In this document: piece by piece, positions 47,548 through 58,071 of the stretch
Numbering within the stretch: the first letter of the stretch is position 1
Layout: every line of letters begins with the position of its first letter
NCBI GenBank assembly: GCA_954871525.1
Contig: OX940865.1
Location: 25,032,420 to 25,096,419 of the forward strand
DNA: 64,000 nucleotides
Direction of reading: 5' to 3'
Source: Parietaria judaica
Lineage: Eukaryota; Streptophyta; Magnoliopsida; Rosales; Urticaceae
Notes under the pieces: generated by a model
Database searches by the model: none
Told to the model about the DNA's origin: nothing
What the model saw: only the letters and a program-made list of their open reading frames with translations
Translations under genes and position numbers: made by a program

Positions 47548-48943
47548 GGGTAAAATGCGGCTAAAGTACCCAAAGTTTACATTTTTTGCTATTATGCACG
47601 TAATGTTTTTTTTTTGGCGGCTAATGTAGCTATTGTTCGTTCTGTTAAGCATTTACGATTCTTCCGTCTATTTTGTTAAGATTCTCGTTATTAGCGCCAC
47701 GTAACCATCCATGTCAGTTGAAATTAATTTTTTTGGGTAAAATGCGGCTAAAGTACCCAAAGTTTACATTTTTTGCGATTATGTACCTAATGTTTTTTTT
47801 GGTGAAAAATGTAGCTATTGTTTATTTAATGGTCTGGTTATGCAATTAATAAATCATATTTTTAGGAATTAAAGTATGTAATTAAAGTTTTGTAATAGCC
47901 AATGAGGAATTAAAGTGAGAAGATTTATTTCCATACAACAATTTTATCATGCAGTTGCATTGAGAGTAAACAATGTCGTTTTAAATAGCCAAATTACTGG
48001 GCTTTTATATGGCTTAAATTAACAAGCCACTGCATCATATAAATGTGTTCAAAAGTATATTTGTGGCAAATGTATGTAAGTTGCAAAATTGGGCAAATAA
48101 CAAGTTCCAAAATAAGGCAAAATACGATAGACAAATACTAACGCCCACAATATCTAATAATGTCACTAATGTCACCAGGGGGGAAGCTAGAAATTGTCGG
48201 AAGGGGGGCGAAAATTAACATACTAAATTCAAAAATAAGATATGATATTAAAATCGAGAAAAACATTACATTACAATTGTCCTCTACGAGTTTTTCATGT
48301 TTTGGAAATGAATCATAATAGGCTCGTCTTCAATTACATTAAAGACATCTTTCTCAACATATGTAAATAAAAGATCGTTTAGCCAGCCGTCTCCCAATTT
48401 TGCAACTTACATACATTTGCCACAAATATACTTTTGAACACATTTATATGATGCAATGGCTTGTTAATCTAAGCCATATAAAAGCCCAGTAATTTGGCTA
48501 TTTAAAACGACATTGTCTACTCTCAATGCAACTGCATGATAAAATTGTTGTATGGAAATAAATCTTCTCACTTTAATTCCTCACTGGCTATTACAAAACT
48601 TTAATTACACACTTTAATTCCTAAAAATATGATTTATTAATTGCATAACCAGACCATTAAATAAACAATAGCTACATTTTTCACCAAAAAAAACATTAGG
48701 TACATAATCGCAAAAAATGTAAACTTTGGGTACTTTAGCCGCATTTTACCCAAAAAAATTAATTTCGTTTTAACTGGCATGGCTGGTTACGTGGCGCTAA
48801 TAACGAGGATCTTAACAAAATAGACGGAAGAATCGTAAATGCTTAACAGAACAAACAATAGCTACATTAGCCGCCAAAAAAAAAACATTAGGTACATAAT
48901 CGCAAAAAATGTAAACTTTGGGTACTTTAGCCGCATTTTACCC
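47548..48943. mobile_element. Near-palindromic Mutator-like element with doubled ends
   Basis: The 1396-bp element is flanked by a perfect 9-bp duplication AAATATAAA (47539-47547 and 48944-48952). Arms of about 550 bp are inverted and about 97-98% alike where I compared them. Each arm contains the terminal sequence GGGTAAAATGCGGCTAAAGT twice: at the outer end (47548; 48943 on the minus strand) and again about 187 bp inside (47735; 48751). The central spacer is about 48110-48395. No transposase. Confidence 0.88.
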
Positions 48944-49805
48944 AAATATAAAATTATATAACTAAATATAAAAAAATGAAGACATGTTGATGCCGAGCAA
49001 ATAAGGAAGGAAATAACCGAGATCACGCAAATAAGGGCTTAATTTTTTTGTTATAATATTATGTAAAATGAAATATATATTTATAAGAAAAAAATTTGTG
49101 TTTGTGTGTGATAGATGCAATAAAAATCCCATACATAACATGAATCATATATATACGAGAGAGAATGATGTTTTTGACGAAGTTCACCATATTGATCTAG
49201 ATCTATTCTTTCTCGTAATTTTTAGAAGAACTTATGCGTGTGATATACTTTGACTTTGAGCATTCAAATTTTCTTGAATTGATACATAACTTATACATAT
49301 GAATTGATACATACATTATATATTGTACATATGAATTGGTATATACAAGGAAAATTGTTCCTTGTAACAATATATGAATTGATACATTACATTATACATA
49401 AACCCTAGAAACCAATAAAAGAAATGAACATATGGTACATAGAAATCCTAAAACGTAACCCATACCGGCCGGGAACCCTAATTAAACCAAATCATAAATA
49501 TGCATGAACTATATATCAAAACTATAAAGAACAAATAGAGCAGATATTCCTATATATATAGCAATAATTTTGGCATAGTACACAAAATTATTCAAAATAG
49601 CGCATCATATTTCCAAATTTTCAATTGCACTCATTAAATACCCAAAGATCGTAGTATTTCCTTTTTAATTTGATTCTCGCTCATGTGTTTCCAATATTGG
49701 AAACGCAATTTCACGACCTTGGCGATATTTTATGAATGCAATTGATAACTCGGGAATATGCGACGATATTTTAAATAATGTTCAGATACTTTTACCGAAT
49801 TATCT

Positions 49806-49857
<52 letters not shown>
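49806..49857. repeat. CA/TA microsatellite
   Basis: A run of CA then TA dinucleotides directly after the stop codon of small-protein copy 3. Confidence 0.9.
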
Positions 49858-49861
<4 letters not shown>

Positions 49862-50053
49862 TCAGCGGCCACCATTAGAGTTTGAGTACTGAGTGGGAGC
49901 GAGCATCGCCTGGGCAGAAGGTTGGCTATATTGTTGACCTTGATCATAGTAGCCATTGCTGCCGTTACTCGCAGTCGCCGAGCCGCTCGACACTCCAAGA
50001 GCTGCTTGCGCAGAAGGCGCCGAGAAAGACGAGCTATCATATGTTCCCGACAT
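49862..50053 (-). CDS. Orphan 63-residue Ser/Gln/Asn-rich protein, copy 3
   Basis: Paralogue of 43170-43358. It begins MSGTYDSSSFSAPSAQAALG, contains GYYDQGQQYSQPSAQAMLAP, and ends SNSNGGR. The difference from copy 1 is mostly conservative (Gln for Gly/Lys, Tyr for Phe), plus one extra residue at the end. A TATA-like run TATATATATAA is at 50133-50143, about 80 bp upstream. The locus, including about 800 bp upstream and 550 bp downstream, is a segmental duplicate of 42.6-44.2 kb. No known domain. Low-complexity Ser/Gln/Asn/Tyr composition suggests disorder, perhaps a regulatory or interaction peptide, but function is unknown. Confidence 0.5.
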   Translation of the reverse strand: MSGTYDSSSFSAPSAQAALGVSSGSATASNGSNGYYDQGQQYSQPSAQAMLAPTQYSNSNGGR

Positions 50054-50928
50054 ATTTTCAAGATATATATGTATCTATATTTTGATTGTAATAAAGCAAG
50101 ATTTGTAAAAACTATATGCTGTGAAAAAGGCGTATATATATAAGCACATCATATGTAAGTACGTATGCTATTTCCATGCAATGTTGAAGGGTTTTCATGT
50201 AAGCAAATGCAGGCTATTTTACTAAGTTTGCTCGTTAAGTTTGTAAATTAGATAATTAAATAATCAGAAATTAGAAAGTTCTGTAACAATGTGAACTGTG
50301 AAACTGGTAAGACGTGGCCGGAAACTAGGTTTTTTTTTGCTTTTCTTTTCATTTTTTTATGTGTCGATGATATTTGTCTTGAAATTTCTTCGAAAATATG
50401 TTATGAAAATGGAGAATAGAAAGACACTCACGAAACCCACGAAATTACTGATCGATGGAGATTTCGCCATTTACAGATATCGGAGCTTCTTCGTCATAAA
50501 TATTTGCTGTTTTTCTTTGACTAATTCGACAGATAATTAGTATTATAATATAAATATATATATAGTAGAAAATTAAAACGCAGGGAAGTTTGATATCGCT
50601 GTAAATAAAAAGAAAGATATATACAACCAGCTGTGCATGCAGCGTTTGTAGACATGACCGGAGAAAGTCATGTGAAGTTTTGCAGAAAGTTCTAGTTTAT
50701 CTAATCAGAACTTTCTAAGATATGCATTGGTGTGTATATATATATATATATATGCGCGCTTGCTTGCGTGTAATATAACTTATATAAGTTGGTGATTTCG
50801 ATAATAGAAGGTCAGAGATGGGTAGGTACGTGTGCAAGCCGTGGGAGAAACTAGTTCATAACATCTGAGTTTTTAGTGCGAGAATGAACTACGCGTTCTT
50901 TATTGTCACGATGTTAAAAAATTGACTT

Positions 50929-50959
<31 letters not shown>

Positions 50960-51049
50960 TGGATGCACATGCAATTACTCGTAAATTTCATTTATATTCG
51001 TTTATTTATATGAGGATATACATAAGTTTGTTTATCATTAAAATTAAAG

Positions 51050-51757
51050 CTAATAAAGGAAAAATTACGTAATTAATTTTCTTTTATTAAATAAATCAAT
51101 TTCGACCAAAAAAAGTTCTTCGAGAACTCCTTTTTCGAAATTAAAAATCCCAAAACAAGTTAAAGGTTAAAAACGACTAACGACACGATCGTCACGCGAA
51201 ACGGGAGTCTCGGGGGGCCTCGGGCGCGCCGTGGCATGCATCCACGTGTGCCCACGCGCGTGGGGGCGCGTGAAGCGCGCCGTCGCAGCCCGCTATGGCA
51301 TGCAAGCCTCAAAAAATTAATATTTATTTATAGGTTCCTGGCTATTAATTTAATTATTTAGAGGCCCCCGGACCCTCCTATTAATAGAAGTTTCATTTCA
51401 AGGAAACAATAACTCATTCCAACGCTCTCTACTATTATATAAATCCCGTTATCACCTCTCAAATAGAATATATGGTACTAATTTCGACTGGAAGTGATTA
51501 GAGAGTTTACGGTACGGTCGCCGACCTTCTCTTCGGAAACTTTGGTTCTCAGTGGTCACTAACCTATATCCTGAATCCATTCTAAACGCTCCGTGTAGGT
51601 TCCGAGATATTGTGATAACAGGTTTGAGGACCTGGTACCGGATCTACGACTAGTGGAGGGTCCGATCACCAAACCCTCAAGAGTCAAAGCATCAAGCCCA
51701 AAAATAATCGACAAACAACAACGGGCCCGACCCAAAATCCGTAGCCGGACCGCTACA
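51050..51757 (-). mobile_element. Possible solo LTR or LTR fragment
   Basis: Read on the minus strand it begins TGTAGCGGTCCGGCTACGG at 51757, the style of start seen in many plant Ty3-type LTRs. It is about 700 bp long with a GC-rich core around 51180-51300. The inner end is unclear and no target duplication was found. The stretch TTTTATTAAATAAA at its lower end also occurs at about 45938, inside a Mutator-like element. Confidence 0.3.
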
Positions 51758-52439
51758 ATATTGTTCTATTTTTCAACATCTACAACTAATATGGTAAAAC
51801 TAGAACTACAAGATTAATAAACATAGCATAAAGTGTAATTTATTCTTAAAGGCATAATTATAAATAGAAATAGTAGTGATGGGGTTGAAACTCCCCAATT
51901 TTTTTTTCCTAGTAATAATTTTTATGATTTTTTCTCTAACCTTCTTATATTTTAAACAAATTTTCATTCTAATCTTCTTAAATTCTACTAAAGTTCATTC
52001 TCGCCACTAGTTGCCAACCCCAACTCGTTCCTATGCATTATTAACATCTTTCTTATACAGAGATTAATTGCGTAATGAGAGCTAGTTACCTTGCAGGCCG
52101 TAACCATCGTACTCAAATCGGGAATCATGATCAACAAATTGATTAATTAGTCAAAATCGATTCATCCTCAAAATCGTTGAATCTGAAAGAAGAAAAATAA
52201 GTTACTTAAATATGATCTTACCTCACCGAAATCATGGCTATTCCCTTGTAATTCAACTCGCTAACAGAACGGAAAAAAATAAAATAAAATTGAAAGTCAA
52301 GACCTTTTGGGGCTAGATCATGGAAATACAGGGGCCTCTTTGCAAAATGCAACACAGAGGGGTGTTCCTGTAATTTCAACGAAAAAAAGAAGGAGTAAAC
52401 CCATCTAACGGCTAAGATTGGCTAAGGCCCCGAAGGCTA

Positions 52440-52950
52440 TCACTATATGAAGACGAGGTTTCGTCCCTGTAATGGCAATGGGAAAGGAAGCTCTAGGGTT
52501 TGTTAATCTCTTTCGTCGCCGTTTTCTCTTGCTTTTCCATGGCGATTTGAATCGATGCGATGAAGAAGAAGATTTTTCGAAGTCATTGATTGCATTCGCA
52601 ACATGAACATCAACACTTCGGTTCGTATTCCCTGAGCATCATCATCATCATCCTTTTTCTTTCTTTCTTCCTTGACGAGGGACCTATGGAAGTGACGCTT
52701 AAACAGTGCGTTTCTGGCCAAGTTTGCCTTCGGAGATAGAATCGAAAACCAGATCGCCGAATCCGCAACCTCGTTGTGGCGTTCGGATCTCTTGATTTTG
52801 GATCGAATTTTCGAAAATAGTGATAAAAGCGAAGGTCCCAGCGGAGAGGCAGTATATACTCTTGAAATTGAGGCCTCTCTAACATTTCAGTACAAAACCT
52901 TCGCAGATTCATCAGCCGAATCGTAGGATGCCCAGATTCCTTCATTCTGT
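52440..52950 (+). other. Unresolved GC-richer locus with short open frames
   Basis: A 44-codon frame starts at 52472 (MAMGKEALGFVNLFRRR) and ends at 52606. A second plus-strand stretch (about 52710-52928, no ATG) is open for about 70 codons; the minus strand is also open here. I recognise no family. This may be the leader of a lost or unannotated gene, or a gene remnant. Confidence 0.25.
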
Positions 52951-53756
52951 ATCATCTTGAAACCTCGGCTATATTTCTGAATTAAAATATATTTCTTAGA
53001 TCTTTAATAACAAGTATAATTGGCCATGACCACCAATTTGTTAATAAGAATCGTTCTCAAACAAGCAAAGATGAGATGATGTTTGAATTCTGATAATTAC
53101 ATGTAAAAAGAAACGTTTCAAAGCAACGGGAAAAAATGGATATTGTTGCCATAATAGTATCATTGTTTTCAGTTTTCACTAAGATCATGTGACGAACTTG
53201 ACATGGATATCGTTGGACTTTGAAATTCCGTAAAATATAACGAGAAATAATGCAAATTTGATTGTTGTTGGTTAAAATGAACAAAGTACTTGAACAAAGA
53301 GTCCAAGGACCAAGAGCTTACCAAATAGTAATAGATCTGGTTTTACTGAAATATTGTAAGAAGAACAAATAGTAATAATTTTCATCGCTCTTCCGAGAAC
53401 TGTCTGTCGTTCAGCCACCGCATCTCGGCTTCACGCCTTGGCCGGAGATGGCCTCAACTTGTGATCCAAAAACAAAATCTGCATGCAACACCCGCACATT
53501 TTCAGGATTTTTTTTCTTTTCTTTTCCGTCCAAAAGCCTATCAAACAAAAACCCGAATTCGTGATTCGCAAGTATCTACAAGTTCTTGAAGTTAATTATT
53601 TATTTACAATGCTATCTGGGAATCAAAAACAATTTAATACTTCCGCCAATTCCAAAGTTACAAACAGAAACTTTTTTTTTGACAAAAACCTAACCAAACG
53701 CCCCGTGGAGTTTCGCAGCCACACCTTTCTGTCGTTTGCGGAAACCTAATCACTAA

Positions 53757-54947
53757 TCACTTGGGAGTCAGCAAGTAAGAAGCCCATGTCTCGTTGGCAG
53801 GCGGTGGCGGTTGAACCCAATGCCCCGGAATTCGGCTGAAAAAAAAAATAAAAATTGAAAGGTTGTAAGTTGTATATCAACGTAGATTTAAGAATATTTT
53901 ATTTTTTCACTTTCATTCTGACAGCCCAAGACCTTGATAATCAAGGAAATGAAGAACACGGAATTGGCACGTAGAACCCTAGAACTCAATCCCTTCTCAA
54001 TTTGAGAGAGAGAGATTGAATCAATTTTGGGTTTTGAGAATTCTCAATCATGAATAAAAATAGCCTAATTATCGCCTCTATTTGACTCGCTTTGACGGAG
54101 TGTGGTGTTGTAGGTCCGAAGGTGGTACGTCTTTACCGTACCTAGGACCCGTAACACATTCCCAACTACCTATTACATAAGGCATTAATGATCTGGAAAT
54201 CGATAAATTTCTACAGACAGTGTCTTTTTTTGTAGCTCCCATATCAAGCAAAAAAAAAATCATCTAATTAACATAAAACGGAAAGAAAACAAATCGACAT
54301 CCTCACCTTCCTCCGGGCCTAATGTAAGCATCCCAGGCTCTTCGCACCTGCATATGTTCCGTGTTACAATCTTGATGTAATGCAAACGTGCTCAAAGAGT
54401 ATTTAGCTTTAAAATCTCTTATTAAGAAGTTTGAATCACCTCTACAAGGGTGCCCATATCACTATTGCTTCCATAATAATAGTGATAAAACTCGATCGGT
54501 AAGTTTCCAACAGAATCATAAGCTCCAGTGAAGGCTTGCGTCTCCGGTAATTGTTTTCCAGAGTCACTTTCTGTTAGTTTCAGCAAGTTTCCATCGTTTT
54601 TGCTCTCGGAGTCCTGACTGGTAGGATTATTTTCCGTTGTTTGACTTTTCTCATTGGTCAAATCTTCCGAGTCCGGCTCGGGATTAAGGATTGCTTTCCT
54701 GGACTCCTCGGCGGTGGCAATGGCGTCTTTTGCGGCGCCTGTGTCGGCTGCTAAAATTGTTTGGCGCTCCTCTTCCTCGACAGCTGCTTGGACTTTCTCT
54801 AGAAATTTGTCATCCTCCTTGGGAAGAAAGTGACCTGTATAACATTTAATTTTTAAACAAAATCCATATTCTTTTTAAAGTTCATGGACTAGGTAATGTC
54901 ATTTATCTGATGTATCTGTTTAGTTTATAATTGGAATAAGGATAGAG

Positions 54948-54984
<37 letters not shown>

Positions 54985-57303
54985 CAGTAACAGGTTGTTT
55001 TTAACTGGAATCGGTTTTCTTTAAACGAAAACAGGTTTTAAAACTAGTTCCAGTGTAAAACCAGTACTCGAACCAGTTTTCATATGTATAAACTAAAAAA
55101 CTTTAGAAAATCTTATAAATACCTAGTAAAATTTAAGGTGGGAAAATCGGTTACCAAGTTTCCATATGTAACGAAAACCGGTACTGGAATTGGTTTAAAA
55201 ACGAATTGCTGTATAATAAGAAGAATTTTTATTTTTATTTTTATTATTTAGTGTAGAACTTTCACCTCTTTGAGAAGTAGTTAGAAACTGAAAAACAATA
55301 ATTTAATCTACGCATCAAACAAGCGAAAAAAGACAGTTTACCTTGCTTTTTCAATTTTTGGATTCTAAGTGACCGCAACTCTTGCAATTTCTCCACAATC
55401 AATACCAACTCAAGCTGCAATAATAGACCAGAAGATAATGATACGTTGAACAACAAGAAACGTAAGCGACTTATAATCTCGGATTGAATTAGTAAGTGAG
55501 CGATGTACCTCAGATTCTAGCTTATTTCTTTCTTCTTTAGCTTTAAGCTTTGCAACCTCTTCCATTTTTTCCACCTAAGAATCATGATAGGATTTGAGGT
55601 AGAAATTAAACACAAACCCAGCAGAAATTATACATAGAACCGAATGAAAAACGTAGCAAATCTAAGGAACAATATGTCAAAACTCGAAACTCACGAGCCG
55701 TCTCCCCTTGGGATTGGGGCCTAATATAGGAATATTTATTACAAGCACTTCTAATTAATTGATAATAAATTACTGGCAAGAATCAGAATGAATGGTTCAA
55801 TACCTTGCGTTTGGCAATATCCTTAGCGATTTCCCGAACCCTCCACTCATCTGCTTCCTGATCGGCTAGTTCAAACCGGTCACGCTCCTATGATAAAAAA
55901 ACATGAGAATACACGAACAAGAATACATATCACACTCCTAAGATGATCAAAATAAAAACCACCTTAGTAAGCATTTCTGCAATGCGCTTTCTCTTCCTTT
56001 TCCTCCAAAGCTTGTTCCGCTTCGACTTTTGCATCCTCTCTGCTAACTGAACAGCTGCTGATTTTTCTTCCCACGGACACGAATCATCTGTAACAACCCT
56101 GAACGGTTCAAGCTGAAATCGTAATCTCGACATCAGAGAATTAGCAGATTCCGCTGAGAGAGGAATTTGTGATTCTACATTGATCCCTCTATCTTCCAAA
56201 AGTTGCAAGAACCCGCTAACAGAAGCACTGTGAGACAGCTTGTCATCTGAATCATCTAAAGAACCTTCACCGTCTCTCATCACCATCAACGTCTCAAGTT
56301 CTTTCTTCCTATCAGGACAAAGCAATCAAGTCATACTTATTACATTTTTTATATATACATCTATTTAATTATGTATACAGTATATATGTAATTTTGTTAA
56401 GGGTAATAGGGGTGTTTTACAAAACTTATGGGGTTAGGATTTCTAATCCTATATAGTATATTTCGGCCCGTTTAGCTGTTATATTTGATTAGCAGAGAAC
56501 TTCTACTGAACATCATTGGGAAACTTTTGGCTTTGCTCTCGAAGGAAAGCAGTTAATACGGTGATTCGTCTGTTGATTATTAGTAAAGAAAGGGGATTTA
56601 CTAGCTTCGTGAATCTCGACGACGAGATCCTCGCGGGGTATCTTGTTCAGGTCCTATCAAATTACTAGCCCAAAAACAGAACCTTTATCAAACAAATATT
56701 GAATCACAGCAATCTCTTGACAACATCAAAACCTAATTCTTTTTGTCCAATCACGATTTTTACGACATAAATGACGCTTCCGGGACCAATTGAGCCGAAT
56801 CTAACTCCAACCATCACTATCAAAATTTAAAACCTGCCCATTTCAACCAATATCTGAAACTGAAAACCGTGCAATCTCTTAGCAACATGAAAACCTAATA
56901 CTTGTTTGTTTCCAGTCACGATTTTTTTGACATAAACGACAGTAACGAGGCCAATTAAACTCGGATTAAGCTCTAATTGTAATTAACAAGAATTCAAACA
57001 GCTATTTTATCCCAACAAGCAAATCCGCGAATTCAATTTAAGAAATGTAATCAGGAAATTGATTACACCTATTACTTTCCCTCTCTGTCAAGCAAGCAAA
57101 GCCAATGAATTTGACCAAACATACGAAACCTGGAAACCGAAATCTCACATGGACTTGGCTAAAGCGAGGGTTTGCTGCAGGTCCTTGAGGCGGTCTCGGA
57201 CATTCACGGCGCGCCAGAAGGAGCTCGAAACCGGCGGGTTTGGCGGAACCGTAGAATTCCACGGCGAAGCAATGGGCTGATGAAACGGACCGCTCGGATT
57301 CAT
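53757..57303 (-). CDS. U11/U12 snRNP 59 kDa protein (PDCD7-like)
   Basis: Component of the U11/U12 di-snRNP that recognises U12-type introns in the nucleus. Eight minus-strand exons (57149-57303, 55963-56308, 55804-55887, 55509-55574, 55342-55414, 54440-54834, 54307-54347, 53757-53835) join to 412 residues with GT-AG introns. Marks: FWRAVNVRDRLKDLQQTLAL near the N-terminus, MSRLRFQLEPFRVVTDDSCP, a very basic helix (KSKRNKLWRKRKRKRIAEM), long charged coiled coil through about residue 270, an acidic/Ser linker, and the PDCD7-like end AWDAYIRPGGSRIPGHWV then PPPPANETWASYL. The start is the first ATG of the open frame (57303). Intron 1 (56309-57148) is long and contains a 52-nt exon-like segment at 56602-56653. 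The match rests on remembered family sequence, but several blocks agree. Confidence 0.85.
54947..54980. repeat. TA microsatellite in 59K intron
   Basis: TA repeats of about 30 bp in the intron between the exons ending 55342 and starting 54834 (minus strand). Confidence 0.85.
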
Positions 57304-57608
57304 CGTGGCAGGAGAACCAACACTCGGGGAACAACGATTTCATCAATGGGTTTGACTCTGATTAAGCCATTGATTCTCAATCAGCTCAACGTGATAACTC
57401 TTGAAGAGTAGAAAAACCGAGACAATGGTGCTGGAAATGGCTGAATCTCTGAGTAAGAAGAAAACTGCCTGGTTTTCCCGCGAAGTTTGAGAAGAGAGAG
57501 AGCTCACACAAGGTTGAAGAAGAGTACAGTACAATAATTAATATTTAAATAATTTAATTATATATACTGGATTATATTTATTTAAATTTGGATGAATGTT
57601 GACACGTT

Positions 57609-57692
57609 GTCAGGATGGCCGAGTGGTCTAAGGCGCCAGACTCAAGTTCTGGTCTTCGAGAGAGGGCGTGGGTTCAAATCCCACTTCTGACA
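57609..57692 (+). tRNA. tRNA-Leu (CAA)
   Basis: 84-nt class II tRNA. Acceptor stem GTCAGGA pairs with TTCTGAC plus discriminator A. The D-arm contains GGCCGAGTGGTCTAAGGC. Anticodon stem-loop CCAGA-CTCAAGT-TCTGG gives anticodon CAA. The variable arm is long, as in Leu tRNAs, and the T-arm is GTGGGTTCAAATCCCAC. No intron. A T run follows within a few bases and can serve as Pol III terminator. The CCA is not encoded. Confidence 0.96.
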
Positions 57693-58071
57693 TTTTTATC
57701 TTTTATTTTTTTTTGGGTGATAAACGACATGCTTTAGGGGTGTAATAATAATAATAAATCAATCCAAAATTATTGTTTACCAAATTTTAACGATATTTTT
57801 CGATTTATTTCATAAGGATCAATTTCTATGTATAAAATCGCTTACGATAGTGATTAGAGAGGGCGTGGGTTCAAATCCCACTTCTGACATTTTTATCTTT
57901 TATTTTCTTTTGGGTGATAAACGACATGCTTTAGGTTAGGGGTGTAATAATAATAATAATAATAAATCAATCCAAAATTATTGTTTACCAAATTTTAACG
58001 ATATTTTTTGGTTTATTTCATAAAGATCAATTTATCAATTTCTATGTATAAAATCGCTTACGATAGTGATT
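57659..58071. repeat. Tandem duplication including 3' half of tRNA-Leu
   Basis: Copy one is 57659-57855 and copy two 57856-58071, nearly identical apart from small insertions. Copy one begins inside the tRNA variable arm. Copy two therefore carries a detached T-arm and acceptor 3' strand (57856-57889) with no 5' half, so it is not a functional tRNA. Confidence 0.9.

Larger units (their letters stand above)
43359..49861. other. Transposon-rich interval between small-protein gene copies
   Basis: Holds the duplicated promoter of copy 1, a SINE (44722-44931), broken copy 2 (45252-45456), two Mutator-like elements (45498-46837 and 47548-48943), the displaced promoter of copy 2 (about 46850-47100), and duplicated 3' flank of copy 3 from about 49285. 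Confidence 0.7.
50054..53756. other. Intergenic region with LTR-like segment and unresolved locus
   Basis: Duplicated promoter of copy 3 to about 50900, an LTR-like GC-rich segment (about 51050-51757), and an unresolved GC-richer stretch at 52440-52950 with short open frames on both strands. Confidence 0.55.

Noticed and set aside
57856..57889. Possible second tRNA gene
   Set aside because: Only the 3' half (T-arm and acceptor strand) is present; the 5' half and anticodon are missing.
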